Assembly (NCBI GenBank): GCA_021373135.1
Contig: JAJFTH010000010.1
Span: 1 to 64,000 of the forward strand
Origin: Bacteroidales bacterium
Lineage (GTDB): Bacteria > Bacteroidota > Bacteroidia > Bacteroidales > UBA1402
Length of the DNA: 64,000 nucleotides
Direction of reading: 5' to 3'
Shown: positions 45,068-55,606 of the stretch, piece by piece
Position numbering within the stretch: the first letter of the stretch is position 1
How the letters are laid out: the number at the start of each line of letters is the position of its first letter
The notes under the pieces: generated by a model
Told to the model about the DNA's origin: nothing
Database searches by the model: none
The model's input: only the letters and a program-made list of their open reading frames with translations
Made by a program: the position numbers and the translations under genes

Positions 45068-46198
45068 TCATAATCTCGCACTCACCTGTCGCAATACCTG
45101 AGGTTTCCAGGTTGAAAAATCACCAACCATAATATGCCGGCGAGCCTCTCCCACCAACCACAGATAGAAGGCCAGATTGTGAATGGAAGCTATTTGCAAA
45201 GCCAGCAACTCATTCGCGGCAAAAAGATGTCGCAGGTAAGCTTTGGTGTATAATCGGTCTACAGATGATGCTCCTTCCACATCGATTGGTGTAAAATCAT
45301 CCGCCCACTTCTTGTTGTGCATGTTCATGATGCCGTTTCTGGTGAACAGCATCCCGTTGCGACCGTTTCTGGTGGGCATCACGCAATCAAACATATCAAT
45401 ACCGCGTTCAATACCTTCCAGCAAATTGGCCGGATTACCCACACCCATCAGATAACGCGGCTTATCTTTGGGCAATATTTCATTGACAATTTCAATCATT
45501 TCATACATCTTTTCAGTAGGCTCACCAACAGCAAGCCCACCGATGGCATTGCCTTCCCTGTTCTTGGAAGCGATGAATTCGGCGGAACGTTTACGAAGAT
45601 CCGGATAAACACAACCTTGAACGATGGGAAAAAGGGTCTGTGAATATCCATATCGGGACTCCGTATGATCAAAACGGTCAATACAACGGTCCAGCCAACG
45701 ATGAGTCAACTCCATGGACTTTTTGGCATAATCAAAATCAGCAGTCCCCGGCGTACACTCATCAAATGCCATGACAATGTCTGCCCCGATAGAACGCTGG
45801 GTATCCATTACATTTTCCGGTGTAAACAAATGTTTGGAACCGTCAATATGGGATTGAAAAGTGACGCCTTCTTCTTTCATTTTCCTGCAATGGGCCAGGG
45901 AAAAGACTTGGAAACCTCCACTATCAGTCAATATCGGACGATTCCAGGACATGAACGAATGAAGTCCGCCGGCTTTTTCCAGCAAGTCAAGTCCCGGCCG
46001 AAGATACAAATGATAAGTATTCCCTAAAATAATCTGGGCTTTTACCTGCTCTACCAGTTCTGTCTGATGAACAGCTTTCACGGAACCGATTGTACCCACC
46101 GGCATGAATATTGGTGTCTCAATCTGTCCGTGGTCTGTGGTGATCAGGCCTGCCCTTGCATTGCTTTGGGAATCTTCAGCTAAAAGCTCAAACGTCAT
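45068..46198 (-). CDS. tgt: tRNA-guanine transglycosylase, without the zinc-site cysteines
   Basis: Tgt swaps guanine-34 for preQ1 in tRNAs for Asn, Asp, His and Tyr, leading to queuosine. The 376-residue protein has DSGGFQVFSL and FDECTPG, and the nucleophile aspartate in FDCVMPTRNGRNG. Most bacterial Tgt proteins have a CxCxxC site just before the YxxAYLxHL helix. Here that stretch reads DVEGASSVDRLYTKAYLRHL with no cysteine (45240-45290). The -7 box TATCTTTG lies at 46225-46218. Confidence 0.95.
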   Translation of the reverse strand: MTFELLAEDSQSNARAGLITTDHGQIETPIFMPVGTIGSVKAVHQTELVEQVKAQIILGNTYHLYLRPGLDLLEKAGGLHSFMSWNRPILTDSGGFQVFSLAHCRKMKEEGVTFQSHIDGSKHLFTPENVMDTQRSIGADIVMAFDECTPGTADFDYAKKSMELTHRWLDRCIDRFDHTESRYGYSQTLFPIVQGCVYPDLRKRSAEFIASKNREGNAIGGLAVGEPTEKMYEMIEIVNEILPKDKPRYLMGVGNPANLLEGIERGIDMFDCVMPTRNGRNGMLFTRNGIMNMHNKKWADDFTPIDVEGASSVDRLYTKAYLRHLFAANELLALQIASIHNLAFYLWLVGEARRHIMVGDFSTWKPQVLRQVSARL

Positions 46199-46217
46199 GT
46201 ATCTTCAGTTTTGCCTG

Positions 46218-46255
46218 CAAAGATAATTTATTAAAGCCAAAAATCGCTACCTTTG
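46218..46255. promoter_or_regulatory. Divergent -7 boxes of tgt and mntP
   Basis: On the minus strand TATCTTTG (46225-46218) precedes tgt by about 20 bases. On the plus strand TACCTTTG (46248-46255) faces mntP. The two promoters are back to back within 38 bases, so they may compete for polymerase. Neither has a perfect -33 TTG. Confidence 0.55.
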
Positions 46256-46371
46256 CGCTGGCTAAATACAAAATCCAAGCCTTTTTAAAATCCTTTTGTT
46301 TTACCTCAATATAGAAAAAGATATTGAGCGTCAATTCATATTTACTTAAACAAACTGATCTGTCCGTCCCT

Positions 46372-46935
46372 ATGAACACATTAGACATCATACTGATATC
46401 CATCGGTTTAGCAATGGACTGTTTCGCAGTATCGATAGCTTGTGGCATGACCATGAAGAAAATCTTTTCCTGGCCTTCTTTTCGCCTTGCTTTTTTCTTT
46501 GGTTTCTTTCAGGCTGTCATGCCTTTGATAGGTTGGTTGATAGGCAGTAGTTTTCAGTCTTACATTGAAAACTTTGACCATTGGTTCGCTTTTATCATAC
46601 TCATTTTCTTGGGTGGCAGGATGATCTATGAAAACTTCAAAAAAAAGGATCCCGACAAGAAGCTTTTGAATCCCTACAAATGGGGAGTTGTTCTTACCAT
46701 GGCAATTGCGACGAGTATTGATGCACTGGCTGTCGGTTTCACTTTTGCTTTTCTGAAGATTCACCTTTGGTCGGCAATCACCAGCATTGGTATCACTTCT
46801 TTCCTTTTTTCACTCTTTGGCATTTTCTTTGGATACCGTTATTGCTGCCGATTCAAGATACCGGCAGATTTACTTGGAGGTATCGTGTTGATAGGCATTG
46901 GAACAAAAATCTTGTTAGAACATTTGTTTTTTTAG
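46372..46935 (+). CDS. mntP: Manganese efflux pump MntP
   Basis: This inner-membrane protein of about 187 aa has six segments in two homologous halves. The motifs GLAMDCFAVSIACGM and ATSIDALAVGFTFAFL, each with a membrane aspartate, are those of MntP (formerly YebN, DUF204), which exports Mn2+ and prevents manganese toxicity. The start at 46372 (MNTLDIILIS) is the family start. The frame upstream to 46324 is not family-like. I see no mntP (yybP-ykoY-type) riboswitch in its leader. Confidence 0.92.
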   Translation: MNTLDIILISIGLAMDCFAVSIACGMTMKKIFSWPSFRLAFFFGFFQAVMPLIGWLIGSSFQSYIENFDHWFAFIILIFLGGRMIYENFKKKDPDKKLLNPYKWGVVLTMAIATSIDALAVGFTFAFLKIHLWSAITSIGITSFLFSLFGIFFGYRYCCRFKIPADLLGGIVLIGIGTKILLEHLFF

Positions 46936-47055
46936 ACACAAAGAGTTATTTTTATGTCTTTAGTAAACAAATTTTAGATTCTGACGTTTTCTTAACTATT
47001 GAAAGCGTTGATTTTTTTATTATGAATTTTATTCTTCACAATAAATTCAATAATT

Positions 47056-47634
47056 ATGGAAAAAAGTATTAAAGGAACACTAACAGAAAAGAACCTGCTC
47101 ACAACATTTGCAGGCGAATCTCAGGCTCGTATGCGCTATACCTATTTTGCCAGTGTAGCTAAAAAGGAAGGATACGAACAAATAGCCGCCATTTTTGAAG
47201 AAACCGCCAATCAGGAAAAAGAACATGCCAAACGGATGTTCAAGTATCTGGAAGGTGGCATGGTTGAAATCACAGGAACCTACCCTGCAGGTGTAATCGG
47301 CACCACCATGGATAACCTGAAGGCCGCTGCGGCCGGTGAACATGGAGAATGGGCCTTTGACTATCCCAAATTTGCAGACATCGCAGAATTAGAAGGTTTC
47401 AAGGAGATTGCCACCATGTACCGTATGATTGCCAAAGCAGAAAACGGTCACGAAAAACGTTACCTCAAATTCCTGGAAAACATCGAAAATGATGAAGTTT
47501 ACGACCGCATAGGCCCGACCAAATGGCAATGCCGCAATTGCGGATTCATCTACGAAGGAAAATCAGCACCAAAGACCTGCCCCGCTTGTCTCCATCCTCA
47601 ATCTTATTTTGAAATCGAAAAAGAAAACTACTGA
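47056..47634 (+). CDS. rbr: Rubrerythrin
   Basis: This 192-residue non-haem iron protein reduces hydrogen peroxide in anaerobes and micro-aerobes. The ferritin-like N-terminal domain has EAQARMRYTYFA-type and ETANQEKEHAKR segments for the diiron site. The C-terminal rubredoxin-like domain binds iron through CRNC and CPAC. This suggests an anaerobic or oxygen-sensitive host. It is directly followed by insertion-sequence debris, whose hairpin may serve as terminator. Confidence 0.95.
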   Translation: MEKSIKGTLTEKNLLTTFAGESQARMRYTYFASVAKKEGYEQIAAIFEETANQEKEHAKRMFKYLEGGMVEITGTYPAGVIGTTMDNLKAAAAGEHGEWAFDYPKFADIAELEGFKEIATMYRMIAKAENGHEKRYLKFLENIENDEVYDRIGPTKWQCRNCGFIYEGKSAPKTCPACLHPQSYFEIEKENY

Positions 47635-47659
47635 TGTAGTTGCTTTCCTCATAAAAGAG

Positions 47660-47792
47660 AGGGTGTCTTAAAATGAAGTGGACCCCAAAAGTTAGACAAT
47701 GAACTGCACCCCAAAAGTTAGACAATAATTTTTGGGGTGCTTTATGTTAGGAGAAAAAAGGAAACCGAGAAGATTCAATTTTCAGAAGCTTA
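47660..47792. mobile_element. Insertion-sequence end remnant with tandem duplication
   Basis: A 26-base unit containing ACCCCAAAAGTTAGAC, typical of IS3-family ends in Bacteroidota, occurs twice in tandem at 47672-47697 and 47698-47723 with few changes. The second copy continues into an 11-bp inverted repeat (GCACCCCAAAA at 47706-47716, complement at 47730-47740). GAGGGTGT lies at 47660 and TTCAATTTTCAGAAGCTTA at 47774-47792, a pair also found near 59126-59207. There is no transposase gene. Confidence 0.6.
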
Positions 47793-47811
47793 GTCCTTTG
47801 AGGCTACCATA

Positions 47812-49851
47812 TTAATATTCCCCGTCACCCTCCACTCTTGTAAACTTTAGTTCACTGGCTTTGATTATATTGACGTCAGAATGGTCATCAGGAGATTTTG
47901 TCCGTTCTTTGGCATTTTTTATAATTTCTGACTTGGTCAGCAATGGAACTTCTTCCACACTGACATTGGTGGAATCCAAACCAAGATATTTAACATCAGT
48001 CATACCAATTTTTCGGATGAGGAAGAAAAGATTCATCACAAAATTCTGAGCATTGCTAAATTCATAATCCTTATTGGGAACACGTTCTATCACAATATAT
48101 CGAAAATCACTCAATATGTTGTTATCGCGCAAGGAAGGATAGTTGCTGACCAAATCAATTTCATTGTTTTCCATCAGTTCTTGTACGATGCTGTTGAAGT
48201 AAAGATTCACTTTGGTTGGAACTTTGAAACCCAATCTTAGGTCGACACGGATTAAAATGCCAGGTATCAACTGACGCACCTCATATTCAGTAACATGAGG
48301 ATCATCCTCCACAATATCCACATGAAGCAACCAATATACATCTGCCCTCTTGGGTTGTTTGCGCAACATTGAAAAAAGGATCTTTTGTTCAATTTGCATG
48401 CTATAATTGGCGTGCGTGATATAAACCAGGTTGGAAGCATATTTCGGAACGGTTTTATCATTTGACAAAGCCTCAATGATTGATAAGTATTTCTTGATAT
48501 TCACAAAAGTGATGAAACTATTTCTGATACGTCGGCCTTTTTGCCAGGAATACATGACCAAGATGAAAATACCTGCAATCAAGACAGAAATCCAACCACC
48601 ATTGGTGAATTTCGTCAAATTGGCTGCCAAAAATGATAATTCTATGGTGAAGAAAACCAATCCGATTAAAACTTGTAAATAGACCGAAACTTTTCCTCGC
48701 AGGTAAAACATCAGAAGAACCGATGTCATAAGCATGGCAATCGTGATGGAAAGGCCATAGGCAGCTTCCATACCGGATGAACCTTTGAAAAACAGAACGA
48801 CAAAACAACATCCTAGAAACAATGCTACATTTATCAGCGGGATGTACATTTGACCTTTTATATCCGTAGGATAATTAATACGAACTTTCGGAAAAAAATT
48901 CAATGATATGGCTTCACTGATAATTGTGAACGAACCACTGATTAAAGCCTGACTGGCAATGATAGCTGCAGCTGTTGCGATGATGATGCCCGGAATCAAG
49001 AACCAACCAGGCATAATGGCATAAAATGGATTGAGGCTTGGGGTAATCTGATCAGCATGCGTTATGATCCAGGCTCCTTGCCCGAAATAATTGAGTAATA
49101 GGGCTGATTTGACAAAAATCCATGTTGTCCTGATATTGCGAATTCCACAATGGCCAAGGTCTGAATAAAGAGCTTCAGCTCCTGTGGTACAGAGAAATAC
49201 TGCTCCAAGAAGCATGAGCGCGTTTGGATATTCGGCCAGAAGTTTGATGGCATACCACGGGTTGATGGCCAACAGCACTTCGGGAAAAGATATGATTTGA
49301 GAGATACCCAGCACAGCAAGCATGGAAAACCAAAAAAACATGATAGGACCAAATGCTTTTCCCAAAAAAGAGGTTCCAAACTGCTGAATGGCAAATAAAG
49401 CTGATATAATAACAAGTACAACCGTCAAAACCGGTATATCCGGATTTATCATTTTCAGTCCTTCAACAGCTGACGTCACTGTAATGGCAGGTGTAATGAT
49501 ACCGTCTGCCAACAAGGCACATGCACCTATGATTGCAATCAGGTAAAGCCAGTTGTTCCGCTTTTTCAAAAGGGCAAAAAGGGAAAGAATTCCACCTTCA
49601 CCTTTATTATCTGCACGAAGTGTAATGATAATATACTTGAAAGTTGTTTGTAGCGTAAGCGTCCAGAATACACAAGAAATGGCACCCAGCACAAAATTTT
49701 CATTAATGGTAGAAGCTCCATTAAGAATGGCACGGAGTGTGTACAGCGGTGATGTGCCTAAATCACCATAGACGATACCCAAGGTAATCAGCAAGCCGGA
49801 AACACTTACTTTTGATAAAGTTCCGGAAGATGAGGATGAAAAATTATTCAT
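47812..49851 (-). CDS. kup: Potassium uptake protein Kup
   Basis: Kup is a proton-coupled K+ importer with about 12 membrane segments and a C-terminal cytoplasmic domain. At 679 aa it is of normal size. The N-terminal SGLLITLGIVYGDLGTSPLY motif is the family signature, and GEGGILSLFALL follows. It is single. A -7 box TACATTTG (49931-49924, minus) lies about 70 bases upstream of the ATG. Confidence 0.95.
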   Translation of the reverse strand: MNNFSSSSSGTLSKVSVSGLLITLGIVYGDLGTSPLYTLRAILNGASTINENFVLGAISCVFWTLTLQTTFKYIIITLRADNKGEGGILSLFALLKKRNNWLYLIAIIGACALLADGIITPAITVTSAVEGLKMINPDIPVLTVVLVIISALFAIQQFGTSFLGKAFGPIMFFWFSMLAVLGISQIISFPEVLLAINPWYAIKLLAEYPNALMLLGAVFLCTTGAEALYSDLGHCGIRNIRTTWIFVKSALLLNYFGQGAWIITHADQITPSLNPFYAIMPGWFLIPGIIIATAAAIIASQALISGSFTIISEAISLNFFPKVRINYPTDIKGQMYIPLINVALFLGCCFVVLFFKGSSGMEAAYGLSITIAMLMTSVLLMFYLRGKVSVYLQVLIGLVFFTIELSFLAANLTKFTNGGWISVLIAGIFILVMYSWQKGRRIRNSFITFVNIKKYLSIIEALSNDKTVPKYASNLVYITHANYSMQIEQKILFSMLRKQPKRADVYWLLHVDIVEDDPHVTEYEVRQLIPGILIRVDLRLGFKVPTKVNLYFNSIVQELMENNEIDLVSNYPSLRDNNILSDFRYIVIERVPNKDYEFSNAQNFVMNLFFLIRKIGMTDVKYLGLDSTNVSVEEVPLLTKSEIIKNAKERTKSPDDHSDVNIIKASELKFTRVEGDGEY

Positions 49852-49923
49852 TGATAACCTGTCAATTTAAAAAGCCTGCAACCAATGCTGCTTCTTCAGA
49901 CTTATACATTTCTTTAAAACGCG

Positions 49924-49931
49924 CAAATGTA
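49924..49931 (-). promoter_or_regulatory. -7 box of kup
   Basis: TACATTTG on the minus strand fits TANNTTTG. No TTG lies at the right spacing upstream. Confidence 0.4.
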
Positions 49932-50085
49932 TGGTATAATTTTCAAAATTATAGCTGTTTAACAACTATTTTTTTCTTTTAACCAAGCAGAAGCAGACTT
50001 TGTAACGTTCATTTAATAAGTTGCAAAATTCATGGGAAGTCTTTGATAAAGAGCATCAGGCCTTACAATTAGCATATTTCAAAAA

Positions 50086-51549
50086 ATGTCCCTATTTTTA
50101 ACGGTGAAAATTCATGCTATGTTTCAAATAAATATCAAACATCATCGCATCAATATAAGAATTTTGTATGTTTTTCTGTTTTTGCTGGCTATTGTCATCA
50201 TTTGTAACCAAGTACAGACAAGACGGGAAAGAAACAAGATCACAGATCTTCCTAAGATCACTGCCAAAGGTGAACTCAGAGCGTTGACCTTATATAGTCC
50301 TACATCTTATTTTCTTTATCGTGACAAAGAGATGGGTTATGAATATGAACTTTGTTCGCAACTTGCCAAAACACTCGGACTAAAACTTAAAATGGTGATT
50401 GCACCCAACCAGAAAGAGATGATTAAGATGCTGGAACGCGGCGAAGGTGACCTGATAGCATACAATGTTCCGAACACACTGGAGAACAAGAGAAAATACG
50501 AATGCTGCGGCCGTGAATATCTGACGCATCAGGTATTGGTCCAACAAGAAAAGTCATCCTCCAAAATGTTGACCGATGTGACAGACCTGATCGGGAAAAA
50601 AGTGCTGGTCCAAAAAAACACGACATACGAGACGAGGTTGAATCATCTGAACAATGAACTTGGAGGTGGTATTCAGATTGAGACCATTGAAGAAGACAGT
50701 CTATCGGTTGAAGATATGATTGAAATGGTCGCCATGGGACAAATCGATTACACGGTCGCGGACAACAACATTGCACAGTTCAATAAAACATACTTCACAA
50801 ACATCAATGTTTCCCTGATGCTCAGCTTTAATCAACATTCATCCTGGATGGTCAGGAAGACTTCTCCCTTGCTGGCATCCGCAGTAAATAAATGGTTCAG
50901 GGACAATGTTCAAAGTTCCGCGTACAAATCTACCGGTAAACGCTATTTTGAGTTGATAAAAGGCCCATCTCCTTTCAAGACTGGAGGCTTGAGCATACGC
51001 AAGGACGGAAAGATTTCTCCTTTTGATGACCTTTTCAAAAAATATGCCGCAAAGATTGACTGGGACTGGAGATTACTGGCATCGATTGCATACCAGGAAT
51101 CCAACTTTGATCCTTCTGCCGTCAATAGTTGGACAGGAGCCAGCGGGCTGATGCAAATCATGCTAAAAACAGCCAAAACGTTAGGAATGGATTCGAATAA
51201 AATGCTTGACCCTGAAACAAGTATCCTGGGTGCTATCAGACTATTGAAGATATACGAGCAAAGTTTATCGGGTGTCACCAATAAAGTACAAAGGCGAAAG
51301 ATGACATTGGCATCCTACAATTGTGGATTTGGGCACATTATAGATTGCAGGGCATTGGCCAGGAAACACAAAAAGGACCATAATCGCTGGGATGACAATG
51401 TGGAAAAATTCATTTATCTAAAAAGCAGACCGGAATATTATCAGGATCCTGTCTGCAAACAAGGTTATCTGCGTGGTTCTGAGACTGCTGTTTTCGTCAC
51501 AGAAGTCTGGACACGGTATAAATACTATTGTAATAAGGTTCCCTTATAA
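50086..51549 (+). CDS. MltF-like membrane-bound lytic transglycosylase
   Basis: This 487-residue envelope enzyme cleaves peptidoglycan non-hydrolytically, making 1,6-anhydro-muropeptides. One membrane segment (residues ~26-44) precedes a periplasmic solute-binding-protein-like domain (~60-300, TLYSPTSYFLYRDKEMGYEYE) and then an SLT domain. The catalytic glutamate is in AYQESNFDPSAVNSWTGASG. This is the MltF two-domain layout. The ATG at 50119 (MFQINIKHH) is a possible alternative start. Confidence 0.92.
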   Translation: MSLFLTVKIHAMFQINIKHHRINIRILYVFLFLLAIVIICNQVQTRRERNKITDLPKITAKGELRALTLYSPTSYFLYRDKEMGYEYELCSQLAKTLGLKLKMVIAPNQKEMIKMLERGEGDLIAYNVPNTLENKRKYECCGREYLTHQVLVQQEKSSSKMLTDVTDLIGKKVLVQKNTTYETRLNHLNNELGGGIQIETIEEDSLSVEDMIEMVAMGQIDYTVADNNIAQFNKTYFTNINVSLMLSFNQHSSWMVRKTSPLLASAVNKWFRDNVQSSAYKSTGKRYFELIKGPSPFKTGGLSIRKDGKISPFDDLFKKYAAKIDWDWRLLASIAYQESNFDPSAVNSWTGASGLMQIMLKTAKTLGMDSNKMLDPETSILGAIRLLKIYEQSLSGVTNKVQRRKMTLASYNCGFGHIIDCRALARKHKKDHNRWDDNVEKFIYLKSRPEYYQDPVCKQGYLRGSETAVFVTEVWTRYKYYCNKVPL

Positions 51550-51735
51550 TTCGGAGAATCAATAACCCAAACGCAGACCAACAGGTTTTTGAAAAGATTG
51601 TAAAGTCATATTTCAAACATACTTAAACTGGGACCAAACAGGAAATATGACGACGATAGACCATGTTCCAAGGTCCAAGGATCATTTGCTCTTTGTGATT
51701 AGCAGGAATGCCAAGTCTTGGCATGGTTTACAAAA

Positions 51736-53019
51736 TTATTTTCTGGGTTTACTTCTGGTCCTGATGATCAATCTTAATGATTGGTCATAGGTGATGTAGT
51801 TCCAGAACCAGTTTATAAAGATCAGCAATTTATTTTTGACACCCAGAATGGATTTAAGATGAATGGTCATCCAGACCACCCATCCCAAAAAGCCCTGAAA
51901 TTTTATGAATGGCAAATCAACGACAGCAAGATTGCGACCGACCGTGGCCATGCTACCCAAATCTTTATATTTGAAGGCTTTTAATGGCTTGTCTTTGGCC
52001 ATTCTCTTGAAATTTTCAGCCAAATTGGCAGCCTGCTGAATGGCAACCTGTGCAACCTGTGGGTATCCTCTGGAATGATCTTCTGTTGCCATCAGGGCTA
52101 TATCACCGATGGCATAAATATTGGAATAACTTCTTATGAGATTTGTCTCATCCACGATAAAGCGGTCTCCATGTCCGATTGATTCAGGCTTTAATCCTTC
52201 CAACTTATTTCCCCTCACTCCTGCGGCCCAAATGAGTGTATTGGTACGGATACTTGTGCCATTGGATAGCTGGGCTACTTTCCCGTCAAAAGCATTGACA
52301 GCCGCGCCCAAAAGGACTTTCACACCAAGTTTTTCAAGATATAAGTGTGCTTTTTCAGAAGAAATTTCCGACATGCCATTCAACACTTTTGGAGCGGCAT
52401 CCAGCAAGTAAATATTCATTCTGTTGAAGTCTATTTCGGGATAGTCTTTTGGCAACACAAAGCGTTTCATTTCAGCCAACGCACCACTTGTTTCGACGCC
52501 GGTCGGGCCTGCACCTACAACGACAAAGTTCATCAAACCGGAGATTTCATCAGGGTCTTCACTGATCAACAAATTTTCAAAATTCTGCAGGATGGTATTT
52601 CGCAAATTCAAGGCTTCAGAAATGGATTTCATCGGGTATGATTTCATCCGGATAACTTCATTTCCAAAATAATTAGAGGTTGTACCGATGGCTATGACCA
52701 AATAGTCGTAATTCACGTAACCGATTGTGGTGGAAACCTGGTTCTTTTCAGCATTGATCTTCAATACTTCTGTCACACGAATATGAATGTTCTTTTTGGA
52801 TTGAAAGACTTTACGATATGGAAACGAAATGGAACTGGGTTCGATACCAGCTGTTGCTACCTGATAAAGCAAGGGTTGGAACATGTGATAGTTGTGCATG
52901 TCCAACAGAACAATCTGATAATTTGTCTTGAGAAGCTCTGTTGCCAGTTTGAGACCGGCAAAACCTCCTCCAATAATGACGATACGTTTTCCTTCAACTT
53001 CCGGAATATTTGCTCTCAT
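51736..53019 (-). CDS. NADH dehydrogenase, type II (NDH-2)-like flavoprotein
   Basis: This 427-residue FAD enzyme passes electrons from NADH to quinone without pumping protons. The first Rossmann motif is IVIIGGGFAGLKLA at residues ~13-26 (FAD). The second is VVVGAGPTGVETSGAL near residue 166 (NADH). The C-terminal part has IYAIGDIAL and an amphipathic helix region. It lies 98 bases downstream of the PBP1A gene on the same strand. Confidence 0.9.
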   Translation of the reverse strand: MRANIPEVEGKRIVIIGGGFAGLKLATELLKTNYQIVLLDMHNYHMFQPLLYQVATAGIEPSSISFPYRKVFQSKKNIHIRVTEVLKINAEKNQVSTTIGYVNYDYLVIAIGTTSNYFGNEVIRMKSYPMKSISEALNLRNTILQNFENLLISEDPDEISGLMNFVVVGAGPTGVETSGALAEMKRFVLPKDYPEIDFNRMNIYLLDAAPKVLNGMSEISSEKAHLYLEKLGVKVLLGAAVNAFDGKVAQLSNGTSIRTNTLIWAAGVRGNKLEGLKPESIGHGDRFIVDETNLIRSYSNIYAIGDIALMATEDHSRGYPQVAQVAIQQAANLAENFKRMAKDKPLKAFKYKDLGSMATVGRNLAVVDLPFIKFQGFLGWVVWMTIHLKSILGVKNKLLIFINWFWNYITYDQSLRLIIRTRSKPRK

Positions 53020-53117
53020 ATATCATTTATTAAAAATTCATATTGGGGCATTCTCCCACAACAGGAACAAATCGGTGTTTTCCGGTAAAAATCTGCTGGT
53101 ATGATTCTATTCCTGAT

Positions 53118-55559
53118 TTACAAGCTATCAAAGACACCGTTGGATGACTCTGTATCCTCTTCCTCCGAAGAAGGCTCTCCGCCAGTGCAGTTATATTCAA
53201 AACCCGGAGGTACTCCGAAAGAATCACTTTCTGAATAACCCAATTTTTTGTCTTTATAAACCTTCTGCATGAAAATGCCCCAGATAGGCAAGGCCATATT
53301 GGCACCCTGTCCCTCAGATGTAAAGTCAAAATGGATGTCGCGTTCTTCACCTCCGACCCATACACCAGCCACCAAGCGAGGTGTAATACCCATGAACCAA
53401 CCGTCGGAGTTGTTCTGGGTCGTACCGGTTTTACCTCCTATTTCGCCTTTAAGACCATATCTGTAACGAACACGGCCGGCAGTACCTTGATCAACCACAG
53501 CACGCAACATAGACAGCATTTTATAAGAGGTCTTTTCGCTAAAAATTTCGGACATCTGAGGTGAAAAGTGGGTGATGATATTACCCTCTTTATCCTCAAT
53601 GCGTGTCACAAACATAGGCTGCACACGGATTCCACGATTGGCAAAACTGGTATAGGCACTGACCATTTCTGCCACTGTTGCGTCACAAGTACCGACACAA
53701 AGTGAAACAACTGGATCCAGTTGCCCATTCAAACCAAATGAACGAAGCATGCGAACAAAAGCATAGGGTGAAAAATGACTCATGACATAGGCTGATATCC
53801 AGTTGTTTGAATTAGCCAAACCCCAACGGAGTGTTACAATTTCACCAACCCTGTTATGATTGGCGTTACGTGGCGTCCAAGCCGCTCCGGTCTCTGTAGT
53901 GATTGTTGTCGGAACATTTTTTACCTTGTCACAAGGTGAAAACCCTTCTTCCATAGCCATCGTATAGAGGTAGGGCTTGATGGTGGATCCGACCTGCCTG
54001 CGACCTGTCATGACCATATCATATTGAAACGGCGTGAATGCCACTCCACCAACATAAGCCATGACATGTCCGTTCATTGGATCCATAGCCATAAATCCTG
54101 AACGCAAGAAATATTTATGATACCGAATAGAGTCCAAAGGGCTCATGATCGTATCTTTCATTCCATCATAGGTAAAGACAGACATTTCAACCTTCTTGTT
54201 GAAACCAGCCTTTATTTCACTATCGGAAAGCCCGGCATTTCTCATGGATCTATAGCGTTCTGATTGTCTGACACTTCTATACAAACTTTTCATGACCTGC
54301 TCTTCATTCAGATTTTTAGAGTATGGTGCATAATTTCTGCCTTTCTTTTCCTTGAAAAATTTATCTTGCAAATATCCGCCTATATGTTCGTAGACTGCTT
54401 CTTCTGCATAGCGTTGCATGCGGGAATCAATGGTGGTGTATATTTTAAGGCCATCAATATAAAGGTTGTAGTTAGAGCCATCTTCCTTGGTGTTCTTGTT
54501 ACACCATCCGTAAAGGGGATTGGTTTCCCAGGCCAAAGAATCGTCGCTATATTGCTGTGCCTGCCAATCTGCATAATTACCTCTTCTGGGTTTGTCCTTG
54601 ACCAAAATCTGACGTAAATATTCCCTAAAATAAGGGGCTAAACCTTCCTTATGATCTACCCGATGGAAATTTATATCCATAGGAAGAGCCTGTGCAGAAT
54701 CACAGACAGCTTCTGAGATGAAGTCAGCCTTTCGCATCTGATTCAGAACGACATTGCGCCTTTGCCTGGAACGTTCACTGTATCGCTTGGGATTGTAATA
54801 GGTCGCATTTTTACACATACCGACCAAAGTCGCCGATTGCTCCAGATTCAGTTTATCCGGGGTCGTTCCAAAATAGACGGAAGCTGCTGTCTTGATGCCG
54901 ACGGCATTGTTTCCAAAGTCGTATTGATTGAGATACATCGTCAGAATTTCTTCCTTGGTATAGAAGCGTTCCAACTGAACGGCAATCACCCATTCGATTG
55001 GTTTTTGCATTCCTCTTTGAAAAGTATTTTTTGCATGTGGAGTATAAAGTAGTTTAGCCAATTGTTGCGTGATGGTACTGCCACCTCCTGCATTTTTGTT
55101 GAAAAACAATCCACGTTTCACGATGGCTCTGAAAAGAGCTTTAACATCAATACCGGAATGACTTTTGAAACGGATATCTTCTGTCGCAATCAAAGCCTTG
55201 ACCAAATAGGGAGAAAGCTGATTATAAGTCACAGGTACTCTGTTCCCTCCCTCACCATAATAATAGGTACTCAACATTTCGCCATCTGAGGATATAACCT
55301 CTGTGGCAAATTTATTCTTTGGATTTTCCAGCTCTTCAATGGGGGGCATATACCCAACTTTTCCATTGGCAATCAAAATGAACATAAAGACCGAAAGGAC
55401 TAGTCCAATACCGACCGCCCACCAAAAAATGCGAATGATTTTACCCAGAGTATCTTCTTTCAAATCAGTTTTCGAATATCCACCTTTAGAATAACCACCT
55501 TTCTTGTTGTTGAAAGAATTATTTGTATTTTTAAGTGAAGATCTATATTCTTGCCCCAT
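53118..55559 (-). CDS. mrcA: Penicillin-binding protein 1A (class A PBP)
   Basis: This bifunctional peptidoglycan synthase is about 813 aa. After a cytoplasmic Gly/Lys-rich tail and one membrane segment comes the GT51 glycosyltransferase domain ([19 protein letters not shown] with the catalytic Glu, [13 protein letters not shown]). The transpeptidase domain has GSTIKPYLY (SxxK), SNN and KTGTTQ. The ATG at 55559 (MGQEYRSSL) fits the promoter at 55607-55637. The upstream ATG at 55637 would lie inside that promoter. Confidence 0.94.
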   Translation of the reverse strand: MGQEYRSSLKNTNNSFNNKKGGYSKGGYSKTDLKEDTLGKIIRIFWWAVGIGLVLSVFMFILIANGKVGYMPPIEELENPKNKFATEVISSDGEMLSTYYYGEGGNRVPVTYNQLSPYLVKALIATEDIRFKSHSGIDVKALFRAIVKRGLFFNKNAGGGSTITQQLAKLLYTPHAKNTFQRGMQKPIEWVIAVQLERFYTKEEILTMYLNQYDFGNNAVGIKTAASVYFGTTPDKLNLEQSATLVGMCKNATYYNPKRYSERSRQRRNVVLNQMRKADFISEAVCDSAQALPMDINFHRVDHKEGLAPYFREYLRQILVKDKPRRGNYADWQAQQYSDDSLAWETNPLYGWCNKNTKEDGSNYNLYIDGLKIYTTIDSRMQRYAEEAVYEHIGGYLQDKFFKEKKGRNYAPYSKNLNEEQVMKSLYRSVRQSERYRSMRNAGLSDSEIKAGFNKKVEMSVFTYDGMKDTIMSPLDSIRYHKYFLRSGFMAMDPMNGHVMAYVGGVAFTPFQYDMVMTGRRQVGSTIKPYLYTMAMEEGFSPCDKVKNVPTTITTETGAAWTPRNANHNRVGEIVTLRWGLANSNNWISAYVMSHFSPYAFVRMLRSFGLNGQLDPVVSLCVGTCDATVAEMVSAYTSFANRGIRVQPMFVTRIEDKEGNIITHFSPQMSEIFSEKTSYKMLSMLRAVVDQGTAGRVRYRYGLKGEIGGKTGTTQNNSDGWFMGITPRLVAGVWVGGEERDIHFDFTSEGQGANMALPIWGIFMQKVYKDKKLGYSESDSFGVPPGFEYNCTGGEPSSEEEDTESSNGVFDSL

Positions 55560-55606
55560 ATTTATTGGATTTTTTATAGCCAGGGATACCATCATTATTG
55601 AACACG

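Noticed and set aside
46188..46454. An 88-codon minus-strand frame
   Set aside because: It is antisense to the start of mntP and crosses both divergent promoters.
47745..47816. A 23-codon open frame beginning ATGTTAGGAGAA
   Set aside because: It is very short, within insertion-sequence debris, and part of its sequence is the dispersed repeat shared with 59189-59207.
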